In this document: piece after piece, positions 27,001 through 36,892 of the stretch
Numbering within the stretch: the first letter of the stretch is position 1
Layout of the letters: each line of letters starts with the position of its first letter
Source of the DNA: Sphingomonas sp. H160509
Lineage (GTDB): Bacteria; Pseudomonadota; Alphaproteobacteria; Sphingomonadales; Sphingomonadaceae
Direction of reading: 5' to 3'
Length of the DNA stretch: 64,000 bases
Assembly (NCBI RefSeq): GCF_024124765.2
Contig: NZ_JAMXSR020000002.1
Location: 3,182,001-3,246,000 of the forward strand
Notes under the pieces: generated by a model
What the model was told of the DNA's origin: nothing
Database searches by the model: none
What the model saw: the letters and a program-made list of their open reading frames with translations, nothing else
Made by a program: the position numbers and the translations under genes

Positions 27001-29470
27001 CGAAGACGCCGCCGCGCGCGCTACGCTGAACGCGCGGTTCGGAACCGACGATGCCGATGCGCTGGCCGCACTGCGTGACAGGTGGTCCGACGATGCTGCG
27101 CCGGTTCTCGTCCGCCGCCTGGTCGCCCATGCGCAGGCTTCCGCGGATCCGGCCGCAACGCTCGTACGGGAAGCGCGCGCTACCACCGCCATCGAATCGC
27201 TCGCCGCGCTGTGCGATCGTCACCTCGTCGATGGCCAGGCCATGACGTTGAGCGCGCTGGCCGAGGCGATGCGCGACATGCGCGAGGGCCTCGATGACCT
27301 GCCCGACCTGTTGCCGCTGCTGCGGGCGGCGGATCAGGCGGGGCCGCGGGTGGCCTTTGCCTTGCGAACAATGACGCTCGATCCGGCGCGTATCGAAGCG
27401 CTCGTGCTCGACGAGGCGATCAGCCGCGCGTTGCGGGCGGAGCCGGCCCTGCACCGGTTCGACGCCGCGCAACTCGCGTCGAGCGCGCGCCGGGCCGCGC
27501 GCGCCGGCGAGATCCTCCAGGACGACAATGCCGCCTGCATCCGCGCCACCGCAGCGCAAGTTCCGCGATCACGTCCGCCAATCGACGTTGTCGGTGACGC
27601 AGCTCGATGGCGCCGGGCGGGAAGCCAAGAAGATATACGCGACCGGGCGGCGCGAGCTGGAACACGAGTTCGGCAAGACCATGCGCTATCGTTCGATCCG
27701 CGACCTGTCCGACGACGAGACCGGCGTGGTGGTCAACGACCTGAAGCCGGTATGGCTGATGAGTCCGCTCTCGGTATCGGACACGCTGCCGCTCCAGGCG
27801 GACCTGTTCGACGTCGTGATCTTCGACGAAGCCAGCCAGATCCCGATCGAGGAGGCGGTGCCGGCGCTCAGTCGCGCGCCGCAGATCGTCGTCGTCGGCG
27901 ACGAGATGCAGCTGCCGCCCACCAGCTTCTTCGCCGCCGCGCGCGACGAGGACGAGATGCAGGTCACCGCGGAAGAAGACGGCCAGACGATGGCGATCCT
28001 GCTCGATGCCGCCAGCCTGCTCGCCCAGGCGGCGCGAAGCCTGCCCGCGACGTTGCTTGCCTGGCATTATCGCAGCCGCTCCGAAGCACTGATCAGCTTC
28101 TCCAATGCGGCGTTCTACGATGGCCGGCTGGTCACCATTCCCGACCGGACGATCGCCGAGACCGGCGCGTCGCCGACGGCGGTGCGATCGGACGACGAGA
28201 GCGCGTCGATCGAAAGCGTCGATCGACTGCTGGCGCTCGCGATCAGTTATCACCCGGTCGCCGACGGGCTTTACGACAAGCGCGCGAACCTTCCCGAGGC
28301 GCGGTTGATCGCGGCGATGGTCCGCAACCTGCTCGGCCGCGAAACCGGGCTTAGCATCGGCATCGTCGCGTTTTCCGAGGCGCAGCAGACCGAAATCGAA
28401 AATGCGCTCGATGCGCTTGCCGCGGAGGGATCCGGCGTTCGCCGCGCTGATCGAGGCGGAGTATGTCCGGGAAGACGACGGCCAGGTGAACGGGCTGTTC
28501 GTCAAGAATCTCGAAAACGTCCAGGGCGACGAGCGCGACATTATCCTGCTGAGCATCTGCTACGCGCCCGATCGCGCTGGGCGGATGGCGATGAACTTCC
28601 GCCCGATCAACCAGCGCGGCGGCGAAAAGCGCCTCAACGTCATCTTCAGCCGCGCGCGGCATCACATGGCGATCGTGTCCACCATCCGCGCCGAGGCGAT
28701 CACGAACACGCACAACGATGGCGCGCGTGCGCTCCGGACGTTCCTGTCGTTCGCCGAAGCGCAGGCGCGGGGCGACGGACCGCACGGCCGGGCCATTCTC
28801 GCCACGCTCAATCCCGAAGCGCAGCGCGTCTTTTCCCGTGCGCCGGCACCGGACCCACTGCGCGATGCCCTTGCCGCGGCGCTGCGCGCGCGTGGCCATG
28901 TCGTCCAGGAATATGTCGGCAGCGCCACCTTCCGCTGCGATCTCGCGATCGTCGCGCCGGACGGCAGGAGCCACGCGCTCGCCATCCTGCTCGATGGAGA
29001 CGCCGGCGATGCGATCGCCGATCGCTACGTGTTCCAGCCGACGATCCTGCGGCGCTTCGGCTGGCGGGTGATCGATATTCCATCGCATGCGTGGCTCCGC
29101 CAACCCGAGGCGGTGATAGCGCAGATCGAGGCCGCGTTGCGCGGCGACGAGAACGCCGTCGATGACGATCCGTTCGAGCCGGGGTCGGCGTTGCCGCTAC
29201 CCGTCATACCCGTACCGTCCCCTGTCCCGGAAGCGCCTGCGGCAGAGACGTCGGTGGAGGGCTTCACCACGTTCGAGTTCACGCAAGGGTCGTCCGACAA
29301 GTTCTGGAAGATCGCGGTAAACGGCACCGAAGTCACCGTCGTCTATGGTCGTCGCGGCACCAAGGGCAGTTCGGTCGTCAAGAACTACGAGACGCCCGAA
29401 CGCGCCGCCCGGGAAGCAAACAAGCTGACGCTGGAAAAGACACGCAAGGGGGTATGTCGAGACCTCTTGA
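24012..29470 (+). CDS. Giant protein: degenerate kinase C-lobe - DUF4011 - SF1 helicase - PD-(D/E)XK-like nuclease - WGR, about seven frameshifts
   Basis: About 1,815 residues after correction. Residues 1-240: kinase C-lobe remnant (LHARGLVAEL where HRDLKP is expected, then TDIFSIGLILASLACG). From about 250: DUF4011 hallmark LRDRLFDLSRRNRLIHFRP. SF1 helicase: Walker A IIQGPPGTGKSQT (about 642), Walker B VVIFDEASQIP (about 1270), VVGDEMQLPP, WHYRSRSEALISFSN, and motifs V/VI GDERDIILLS...NVIFSRARHHM. Residues about 1614-1706: a nuclease fold like that at the C-end of other DUF4011 helicases (GHVVQEYVG, FRCDLAIVAPDG, ALAILLDGDA, FGWRVIDIPSHAW). Residues about 1753-1818: WGR (DKFWKIAVNG, VVYGRRGTKGS, KTRKGYVE). 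Shifts lie near 24360, 24765, 25110, 25590, 27545, 28425 and 29450. DUF4011 helicase-nucleases recur in defence islands; that role here is inferred. Confidence 0.82.
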
Positions 29471-29479
29471 GGGAGGTCT
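29460..29479 (+). terminator. Hairpin over the stop codon of the giant helicase gene
   Basis: AGACCTC (29460-29466) pairs with GAGGTCT (29473-29479) around TTGAGG; the TGA at 29468-29470 is in the loop. Only TT follows, so termination would be weak. Confidence 0.4.
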
Positions 29480-29630
29480 TCTGCCTGATGCTGTTTGAAC
29501 CGGGCCGTCACGGCTAGCGCAATGTTGCTGCAATACACCAGGACCATATCGGAGGTTGATGCGCGATCTTCTGGTGGGAACGCGTAGAGCGGCGGTTCGG
29601 CGTCGCGGCCCGTCTTCATAAGGTCCCTTG

Positions 29631-30281
29631 GTGAGAATCCTGATCGTCGAAGACGAAGTCGAATTCGCTGCGGCATTGTGTCGTTCTCTCACCCGAGAAC
29701 GCTTTGTCGTCGATCACGTCGATCGGTTGACGATGGCCCGGGAGGCGGCGCGGTCGGTGGCCTATGATCTGGTCCTGCTGGACAGGACCCTGCCGGACGG
29801 CGACGGGCTCTCGCTGGTCCCGTCGCTGCGAGTTAGCAATCCCGGACTTTCCATCATCGTGCTGAGTGCGCGCGGGGAAATATCGGACCGCGTTGCCGGA
29901 CTGGACGAGGGCGCCGACGATTATCTCATCAAGCCGTTCGCACTCGAGGAAATGTTCGCCCGCATTCGCGCGGTCAGGCGTCGCCCCGCGGACTTGGCCG
30001 TCGAGGAAATTCGCGTCGGCACGCTCGTCTTCGATGTCGCCAACGACGAGGCCGTCGTTGCAGGCGTCAGGCTCGACCTCGTCCGGCGCGAACTTCGCGT
30101 ACTTGCGACCTTGGTCAAGCGTCGCGGCAGAACGGTGCTGCGGGAGTCGCTCGAGCACGCGGTGTACGGGTTCGATGACGAGGAAAAGGCGAAAAAGGAC
30201 GTGTGCCTGATCCGCCACGATAAGCCTCTTCCGTCGGCCATTGGTGATCGCCACAGCGTGTCACCAATGGCCGACGGGTAG
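29631..30281 (+). CDS. OmpR-family response regulator with disrupted DNA-binding domain
   Basis: The receiver domain is complete: VRILIVEDEVEF (acidic pocket), phospho-acceptor Asp in DLVLLDRTLPDGDG, conserved Thr/Ser position in IIVLSARGE, and Lys in YLIKPFALEEM. The linker and first strands of the winged helix are normal (GTLVFDVANDE, LDLVRRELRVLATLVKRRGRTVLRESLEHAVYGFDDE). After that the family expects a recognition helix of the type QSNALEVHVSRLRRKL, but the sequence diverges into EKAKKDVCLIRHDKPL and ends in a perfect hairpin. No frame restores the helix, so DNA binding is probably lost. No histidine kinase gene is adjacent. Start GTG 29631; the TTG three bases earlier is the alternative. 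Confidence 0.8.
   Translation: MRILIVEDEVEFAAALCRSLTRERFVVDHVDRLTMAREAARSVAYDLVLLDRTLPDGDGLSLVPSLRVSNPGLSIIVLSARGEISDRVAGLDEGADDYLIKPFALEEMFARIRAVRRRPADLAVEEIRVGTLVFDVANDEAVVAGVRLDLVRRELRVLATLVKRRGRTVLRESLEHAVYGFDDEEKAKKDVCLIRHDKPLPSAIGDRHSVSPMADG
30233..30275. terminator. Perfect 15-bp inverted repeat between convergent genes
   Basis: GTCGGCCATTGGTGA (30233-30247) and TCACCAATGGCCGAC (30261-30275), 13-nt loop. It lies in the last codons of the truncated response regulator, 18 bp before the end of the convergent outer membrane protein gene. There is no T run; it could be a bidirectional termination or mRNA-end structure, or the scar of an element that removed the regulator's C-terminus. Confidence 0.6.
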
Positions 30282-30292
30282 TTGCACGAGGA

Positions 30293-30946
30293 TCAGAAGC
30301 CGGCGTTGATGCCGAACAAGACCTTCGATGTCGTCAGACCATTTCCATAGTCGATCTTGTTATATTCGGCCCGCAAGAACAGTCCGGAATACACGGCCGT
30401 CTCGATGCCGCCGCCAAACAGGAAGCCATTCTCGGTACCTTTGGCTTTCACGTCGCTGGTCGTGACGGCGCGAAAATCGGTCTTTTCGCGAACCCGGAGC
30501 AAACTATAGCCGACGCGGCCGTACAGCAGTATCTGTGGTTCGACGAGTAATCCTGCACGGCTCGAAACATCGAGCGACCAGCGCGGTTTCAGCGTGTAGA
30601 CGCCCAATGCCTCGTCGGCCGAGAGATTGGTATCGCTGCGTCCAATCGCAACTTCGGACCCTATGACGAAGCTTTGGCCCACTTGGTTATCGTAGCCTAA
30701 ATGCAGGCTATACCCAACGTCGTCTTTCCTGCGATCGATGACAGAGGATAGGAGTGGCAGGTCATAGTGAACCGTTGTTCGTCTCCAGTCGGTATCAGCA
30801 CCGATCTTGAAGCCGCTGAATGTCGGCTCAGCAGGCGTGTCCTGGGACTCCATCTGTGTTGGTTCCGGTGCGTGCTGCTGGACTTCAGCCACGGCAGGCA
30901 GGGGCATCACCGCGCATATGCTCGTGACTAGGTATGTGATCTTCAT
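30293..30946 (-). CDS. Outer membrane beta-barrel protein (OMP_b-brl type)
   Basis: 217 residues. The signal peptide MKITYLVTSICAVMPLPAVA is followed by a polar linker rich in Gln, Pro and Thr (to about residue 43), then alternating amphipathic strands (FSGFKIGADTDWRRTTV, VGYSLHLGYDNQVGQSFVIGSEVAIG, LYGRVGYSLLRVREK, ETAVYSGLFLRAEYNKIDYGN) ending in the outer-membrane signature VLFGINAGF (C-terminal Phe). It resembles porin-like/Omp25-type barrels of alphaproteobacteria. Function unknown. The frame is intact. The 232 bp upstream (30947-31178) probably hold its promoter; nothing else was recognised there. Confidence 0.8.
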   Translation of the reverse strand: MKITYLVTSICAVMPLPAVAEVQQHAPEPTQMESQDTPAEPTFSGFKIGADTDWRRTTVHYDLPLLSSVIDRRKDDVGYSLHLGYDNQVGQSFVIGSEVAIGRSDTNLSADEALGVYTLKPRWSLDVSSRAGLLVEPQILLYGRVGYSLLRVREKTDFRAVTTSDVKAKGTENGFLFGGGIETAVYSGLFLRAEYNKIDYGNGLTTSKVLFGINAGF

Positions 30947-31178
30947 CGAACGCCTTCCATTTGGTCTGGATCAGACCGCACGAAGACTTTGTCCGCCGAG
31001 AATTGCGCAGGCATTGTGCGTTGGCCCGGCGCACGAGTGCGGACGGTACTTACACGCTGGAACGCAGCAGTGACGTCGTGCCAGTGTCGGGAACGGGCGC
31101 AGTTCGGCGTCTACCGCGATCTCTTCGTCGCCGAGCCCTACCTCATCCCGCAACTCGGCGACTAGATTGCGAGCAGAG

Positions 31179-34100
31179 CTATCCCGATGATGTCTGCGTT
31201 CGCGCCGTCGGAGCATCCGAACCTTCTAGTCTCGCCGTCCAGCCGCCGAAGCGGGCATAGAGCGTCGGCAGGACGAACAGCGTCAGCAGCGTGGCCGAGA
31301 TCAGGCCGCCGATCACTACGGTTGCGAGCGGTTTCTGCACTTCGGCGCCAGCTCCATGTCCCAGGGCCATCGGTACGAAGCCGAGGCTGGCGACGAGCGC
31401 GGTCATCGCGACTGGCCGCAGTCGCGCCAACGCGCCGTCGTGCGCGGCGCGTGCTCTGTCCATGCCGCGTGCCATCAGGTCGTGGATCGACGAAACCATC
31501 ACCAGCCCGTTGAGCACGGCAATCCCCGACAACGCGATGAAGCCGACGGCGGCCGAAACGGAGAACGGCATGCCTCGGACCAGAAGCGCGAGCACGCCGC
31601 CGACCAGCGCGAGCGGCACGCCGGTGAACACGATCGCCGCATCCCGAACCGAGCCGAGCGCGCCGTAGAGCAGCAGCATGATGACCGCGAAGCAGACCGG
31701 CACGACGAGCGTCAGGCGGTCGCGCGCGGAGGCGAGGTTCTCGAACTGCCCGCCCCATTCGACATAGGTGCCGGGCGGCATCGTCACCTGCGCGTCGATC
31801 GCGGCGCGCGCGTCGGCCACGACGCCGGCGACGTCGCGGTCGCGGACGTTGGCCTGGACGACCACGCGTCGCTTGCCGTTCTCTCGGCTGATCTGGTTGG
31901 GGCCGTCGACGACCGCAATGTCGGCGACGGTCGACAGCGGCACGAACCCGCCGGCCGACGTCGGGACGGGGATTTGCGCCACCTGGGTCAAGTCCGATCG
32001 CGACGCTTCGGACAGGCGGATCACGACCGGGAAACGCCGATCGCCCTCGAAGATCATGCCGGCCTCGCGCCCGCCGATCGCGGCGGCCACGGTGTCCTGC
32101 ACGTCGCCCGCGGTGACGCCGATCCGCGACATCGCCATGCGGTTCGGGCGGATGTCGAGCATCGGCAGGCCTTCGGTCTGCTCGACGCGGACGTCGACCG
32201 CGCCCCGTGTCTTGCGCAGGACCTCGGCGATGCGGCCGGCGGCGGCGTTCATGCCGCCGAAGTCGTCGCCGAAGATTTTCACCGCGATGTCGCCGCGGAC
32301 GCCGGCGATCAGTTCGTTGAAGCGCATCTGGATCGGCTGCGTGATTTCGTACGCGTTGCCGGGTAGCGTCGAGAGTTGTTGCTCCATCCGCGCGACGAGC
32401 GCTTCCTTGGCGAGACTCGGGTCGGGCCATTCCGCCTTGGGCTTCAGGATGACGAAGGTGTCGGTGGCGTTCGGCGGCATCGGATCGCTCGCGATCTCGG
32501 ACGTGCCGGTGCGCGAGAAGGCGAAGCGGACTTCGGGTTGGCGCGCGAGCAGCTTCTCGACCTGAAACTGCATCGCCTGGCTCTGGTCGACCGAGGTGCC
32601 GGGGATGCGGATCGCCTGGACTAGGATGTTGCCTTCGTCGAGTTGCGGCAGGAATTCCTGCCCGAGCGTGGTGAAGGCGACGCCCGCCAGCGCCAGCGCG
32701 CTGACGGCGATGCCCAGCGTGATGCTCGGGCGGCGCATTGCCTTGCCGAGACCCGGTTCGTAGCGCCGACGCAGCCAGCCGATGATCCGGCTCTCTTTCT
32801 CGTCGACGCGTCGGCTGAGCGCGATCGCGATCGCCGCGGGGACGAACGTCATCGACAGGACGAACGCGAAGACGAGCGCGATGATGACGGTGAGCGCCAT
32901 CGGCTCGAACATCTTGCCCTCGACGCCGGTGAAGGTGAGCAACGGCGCGTAGACGAGAATGATGATCGCCTGGCCGTATACCGAAGGGCGGATCATCTCG
33001 CGCGCCGATGCCGCGACCAGGTCGAGCCTTTGTCGCAGAGGCAGTGGCTCGCTGCGGCCATGCTGCGCGTCACTCAGGCGGCGCAGCGCGTTCTCGACGA
33101 TGATGACCGCACCGTCGACGATCAGCCCGAAGTCGAGCGCGCCGAGACTCATCAGGTTCGCGGACACGCCGGCCTTCAGCATGCCGATGCTTGTCAGCAG
33201 CATGGTGATCGGGATCACCAGCGCGGCGATCAGCGCGGCGCGGAAATTGCCGAGCAGTACGAACAGCACGACGATGACCAGCACCGCGCCTTCGGTCAGA
33301 TTGCGGGCGACGGTCGCGATCGTCGAATTGACGAGTTCGGTGCGGTTGAGCACCGGCTTCACCACGACGTCGACGGGCAGCGCGCGGCCGATCTCTTGTA
33401 GCCGCGTGCCGACGCCGGTCGAAACGGTGCGGCTGTTCTCGCCGATCCGCATGACTGCGGTGCCGACGACGACCTCGTGGCCGTTCTCCGACGCCGAGCC
33501 CATCCGCAATGCCTGGCCCGTGCGGACGGTGGCGATCTGGCTGAGCAGGATCGGCACACTTTCACGCGTCGCGACGACGGTGCGCGCGAGCTCGTCGGCG
33601 TTGCGGATCCGGCCGTCGGCGCGGACTGCGAGACCTTCACCGTTACGGTCGGCGATGCCGGCGCCTGCGCTGGTGTTGTTGCGTTCGAGCGCGGTGGCGA
33701 GGTCCTGGAGCGTGATCTTCATTGCCGCCATACGCTGGATTTCGGGGACGACGAGATACTGCTTGGTATAGCCGCCGAGGCTGTCGACCCCCCGCAAGGC
33801 CCGCGCTGCTCTTCAGCTGCGGCGTGACGATCCAGTCCTGCACGGTGCGCAGATAGGTCGCCTTGTCGGGTTCGCTGACGAGGTGATCGCCCTCGGGCGT
33901 GATGTAGCTGCCGTCCTTTTGCAAGCCGGGCTCGCCGTTGCGGTGACGGACCTGATCGAGCTCGCGGTATTCGACGGTCCACATGAAGATGTCGCCGAGC
34001 CCGGTAGCGATCGGCCCCATCTTGGGCACCACGTCGTCCGGCAGGTCCTCTTCGGCGGTCCGCAGCCGCTCTGCCACCTGCGACCGCGCAAAGTAGATGT

Positions 34101-34420
34101 CGGTCTTCTCGTCGAACACCGCAGTGACCTGCGCGAAGCCGTTGCGGCTCAAGGACCGCGTGTAGTCGAGGCCGGGGATGCCGGCGAGCGCGGTCTCGAC
34201 GGTGAAGGCGACCTGTTTCTCGATCTGGTCGGGCGACAGCGCGGGCGCGCGGACGTTGATCTGGACCTGATTGTTGGTGATGTCGGGGACGGCGTCGATC
34301 GGCAGCCGCTGGATGGCGAACATTCCGGCGAGCGCGGCGGCGAGCGTGAGCAGGAGGACGAGCCAGCGCTTCTCGACGGCGAGCGTTACGACACGAGCGA
34401 GTGGGGGAGGAAGCGGGCAT
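31179..34420 (-). CDS. czcA: Heavy-metal efflux RND transporter, CzcA/CusA family, two frameshifts
   Basis: Inner-membrane proton-driven pump exporting divalent or monovalent metal ions through CzcB and CzcC. Family features: PIDAVPDITNNQVQINVRAP near the N-terminus, FDEKTDIYFARSQVAERL, GVDSLGGYTKQYLV, the HME-RND proton-relay helix LGALDFGLIVDGAVIIVENA, and the late helices FIALSGIAVLNGLVMVSSI and GLISATLLTLFVLPTLYARFGG. Two shifts break it: near 34405 (five-C run right after the ATG, LARVVTLAVEKRW lying in the next frame) and near 33790. About 1,080 residues after correction, a normal length. The ATG lies three bases after the czcB stop. Metal specificity (Co/Zn/Cd or Cu/Ag) cannot be decided from sequence. 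Confidence 0.9.
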
Positions 34421-34423
34421 GGC

Positions 34424-35578
34424 CTAGTCCTCGTCCTTCGCCGCGCTCTTGCCGAGTTCGGCCTTGAGCGTGAACGAGTTGGTCGAGGCGATGCGCTCCT
34501 CGCCCGTCAGGCCGGCTGTCACTGTGACGGCGCCCCCATTGGTGCGTCCGAGCGTCACCGGCGTTGCACGGAACCCGCTCGCGGTGCGGACGAAGACGTG
34601 TGGCCGGTCGCCGATCATCTGCACGGCGGCCGAGGGCACGGCGACGCTGCGGTCCCCGCTCGCCGGGAGCAGCACCGACACGCCGACATTCTCGCCGACG
34701 CGCCAGAGGCCGCCCGCATTGTCGATCGTGGCGATCACGGGGACGAGGCGCGTGGTTTCGTCGAGGATCGGCGAGACGAAGGTGACGCGGCCGTCCTGGC
34801 GGCGGCCGGCGGACGTGACTTCCACGCGTGCACCCGGCCTTACGCGACCGGCATCCGCAGGAACGAGCGACATCGTCACCGACACCTTGGCGAGGTTGGC
34901 GACGCGGAAAAGTTCGGCATCCGTGGCGATCTGTTGGCCGAGCGTGGCGGACCGGGCGATGACCTGACCGGCGATCGGCGCGCGTACCGCGATCCGGTTC
35001 ATTGCGCCGCCTCCGCCACCCGTGGCCGAAAGCTGTTGCCGCGCGAGACGGAGCGCGATGCTCGCTTCCGTTGCGGCGGTCCGAGCTGCGACGAGGTCCT
35101 GCTCAGGTGACACGCGTTCGGCGAACAATCGTTGTTCGCGGCGTAGGTTCGACCGGGCGAGCGCTGAGCGTGCACCGGCCGCCTCGACCTCGGCGTTGAG
35201 CGACGCTGCCTCGCGGCTCTCGATGATCGCCAGCGTCTCGCCGCGGCCGATCGACTGGCCGAGGTTGCGGGTGAGCGAGACCAGCCGGCCGCCGATCGGC
35301 GCGGCCACGACCTGGACGCCCTGTGGATCGCCCTCGATCGTCGCGGGCAGTTCGATCGCGCCGGCGACGCCGCCGACGGTCGGGCGCGTGACCTCGATAC
35401 CGGCGTCGGCGATCTGCTGTGCCGACAGGGTCGCGACCGTGGGATCGCCGGAAGCCTTCTCGGGGTCTTCGTTCGCCACCGCGTTGGCAGCGGGTGCCGT
35501 GTCGGGGGAGGGGCCACAGCCTGCGAATGCCAAGGCGGCAGCGGCGGGCGCGATCGTGCGCAAAATCGTGCGGTTCAT
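34424..35578 (-). CDS. czcB: Efflux RND periplasmic adaptor subunit, CzcB family
   Basis: 384 residues, intact. The N-terminus MNRTILRTIAPAAAALAFAGC has a lipobox-like LAFAGC, so it is probably a lipoprotein. The lipoyl/barrel-sandwich halves are visible (VVAAPIGGRLVSLTRNLGQSIGRGETLAIIES and APIAGQVIARSATLGQQIATDAELFRVANL), flanking a coiled-coil hairpin (SREAASLNAEVEAAGARSALARSNLRREQRLFAER). The beta-barrel and membrane-proximal domains follow. It bridges CzcA and CzcC across the periplasm. Its ATG overlaps the czcC stop (35575-35578), and czcA follows after 3 bp: an operon in the order czcC-czcB-czcA. Confidence 0.92.
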   Translation of the reverse strand: MNRTILRTIAPAAAALAFAGCGPSPDTAPAANAVANEDPEKASGDPTVATLSAQQIADAGIEVTRPTVGGVAGAIELPATIEGDPQGVQVVAAPIGGRLVSLTRNLGQSIGRGETLAIIESREAASLNAEVEAAGARSALARSNLRREQRLFAERVSPEQDLVAARTAATEASIALRLARQQLSATGGGGGAMNRIAVRAPIAGQVIARSATLGQQIATDAELFRVANLAKVSVTMSLVPADAGRVRPGARVEVTSAGRRQDGRVTFVSPILDETTRLVPVIATIDNAGGLWRVGENVGVSVLLPASGDRSVAVPSAAVQMIGDRPHVFVRTASGFRATPVTLGRTNGGAVTVTAGLTGEERIASTNSFTLKAELGKSAAKDED

Positions 35579-36837
35579 CGGTCGGTGTCCTTGGCAATCG
35601 GCGCTTCGGCAGTCAGCCGTTCGAGGCGCGCGCGTGCGTCGTGATAGGCGGCAAGCGCGTCGATCGCGGCCGTCCGTGTGTCGAGAAGCGTCCGCTCCGC
35701 GTCGAGCAGGTCGAGCTGCCCGAACTTGCCTTCGCGGTAGCCGATACGCGCGATCCGCGCGGCTTCCACGGCGGCGGTTAGGGCTGGCCCGGTTGCGTTG
35801 CGCGCTGTGGTCGCGGCGTTTGCCGCCTCGGCCTGCGTGGTGGCAATGTCCTGCTCGGCATCGAGCAACGCCACGCGACGCAGCGCGTCCGACTGGTCGC
35901 GTTGCGCGTCTGCGACCGCAACCGCCGATCGGCCGCCGTTGAAGACGATCAGCGGGATCGAGACGCCGAACACCGCTGCGGTATCGTTGGTCTGTTCGAG
36001 ACGCCGTGCGCTAGCGCTGAGCGTCAGGTCCGGCACCCGCTGGCTTTGCGCGAGCCGCACCTGCGCGGTCGCGGTGTCGAGGTCCGCGCGGGCTGCGGCG
36101 GTGATGAGTGTGCCCGTCGAACGGGATGGTCGGACGGGGCCGAGCGCGTCCACTAGCTGGAACCAGGAATCATCGAGCGCGCCGACCGGCATTCCAATAA
36201 GCCGGGCAAGGTTCGTCCCGGCGACGGCGGCTGAACGGTTCGCACGTTCCAAAGCGCCCTCGGCGGCGAGGCGCGCAACGTCTGCGCGCTGTTCCTCCAG
36301 TGGTGAGGCGCGCCCCGCCTGCAGCCGCACCTTGGCGGCGTGGAGCACTTCGGCGGCAATCCCGACCTGATCGCGCGCGACCGCTACACGACGTTGCGCG
36401 GTTACCCCGACGACATACGCCTGCGTGACCCGCAGTCGGAGGTCGGCGCGCGCGATCGCTGCTGCGATACCTGCGCGGCCGATCTGCGCGTCGGCGAGTG
36501 CCATCCGCGCCTGCCGCTTGCCGCCGCGTTCCAGGGGCAACGCCAACCCCAGCGTCGTTTCGGACGAGCGCAGGCCCCGATAGATCCCGGACCCTGCGAC
36601 GTTCTCGGTCTCGGCGACGATCGACGGGTTCGGCCGAAGCGCAGCGACCCGGCGCTGCGCTTCGGCCGCGCGAACGCCGGCGGATGCGGCATCCTGGAAG
36701 GGCGACGACGCGCCGGCGCGGCCAAGCGCGTCGGCGAGCGTAAGGACCGGTTCCGCCAAAATCGGCGGACGGGTCTGGGCCTGCAGCGACGATGCGCAAG
36801 CGCCTGCGGCCACGATGGCCGCGAAAATACGATGCAT
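35575..36837 (-). CDS. czcC: TolC-family outer membrane efflux protein, CzcC family
   Basis: About 420 residues. The signal peptide MHRIFAAIVAAGACASSLQAQ supports the start at 36837 (MHRIFAA) over 36873. Two outer membrane efflux repeats: LTLADALGRAGASSPFQDAASAGVRAAEAQRRVAALRPNPSI in the first half, and DLDTATAQVRLAQSQRVPDLTLSASARRLEQTND, later RIGYREGKFGQLDLLDAERTLLDTR, in the second. It forms the outer-membrane exit duct of the CzcCBA pump. Intact frame. First of the three efflux genes, following the small His-rich gene. Confidence 0.9.
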   Translation of the reverse strand: MHRIFAAIVAAGACASSLQAQTRPPILAEPVLTLADALGRAGASSPFQDAASAGVRAAEAQRRVAALRPNPSIVAETENVAGSGIYRGLRSSETTLGLALPLERGGKRQARMALADAQIGRAGIAAAIARADLRLRVTQAYVVGVTAQRRVAVARDQVGIAAEVLHAAKVRLQAGRASPLEEQRADVARLAAEGALERANRSAAVAGTNLARLIGMPVGALDDSWFQLVDALGPVRPSRSTGTLITAAARADLDTATAQVRLAQSQRVPDLTLSASARRLEQTNDTAAVFGVSIPLIVFNGGRSAVAVADAQRDQSDALRRVALLDAEQDIATTQAEAANAATTARNATGPALTAAVEAARIARIGYREGKFGQLDLLDAERTLLDTRTAAIDALAAYHDARARLERLTAEAPIAKDTDR

Positions 36838-36892
36838 GGGAATGCTCCTGACGAAGTAGACGCGGGCGCGCATCGCGCACCCGATCGACGTG

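Noticed and set aside
24012..29470. Pseudogene of a DUF4011 helicase
   Set aside because: All motifs are intact and in order; the shifts are single-base and as frequent as in core genes such as pyrC, so sequence error is more likely than decay.
22044..31000. tRNA-derived attL/attR pair bounding the island
   Set aside because: I looked for a repeat of the tRNA 3' end (GTTCGAATCCCTCCGTCTCC) downstream and did not find one in the window.
31356..33771. Long plus-strand frames opposite czcA
   Set aside because: Rich in Arg, His, Asp and Ser without recognisable domains; czcA on the minus strand is unambiguous.
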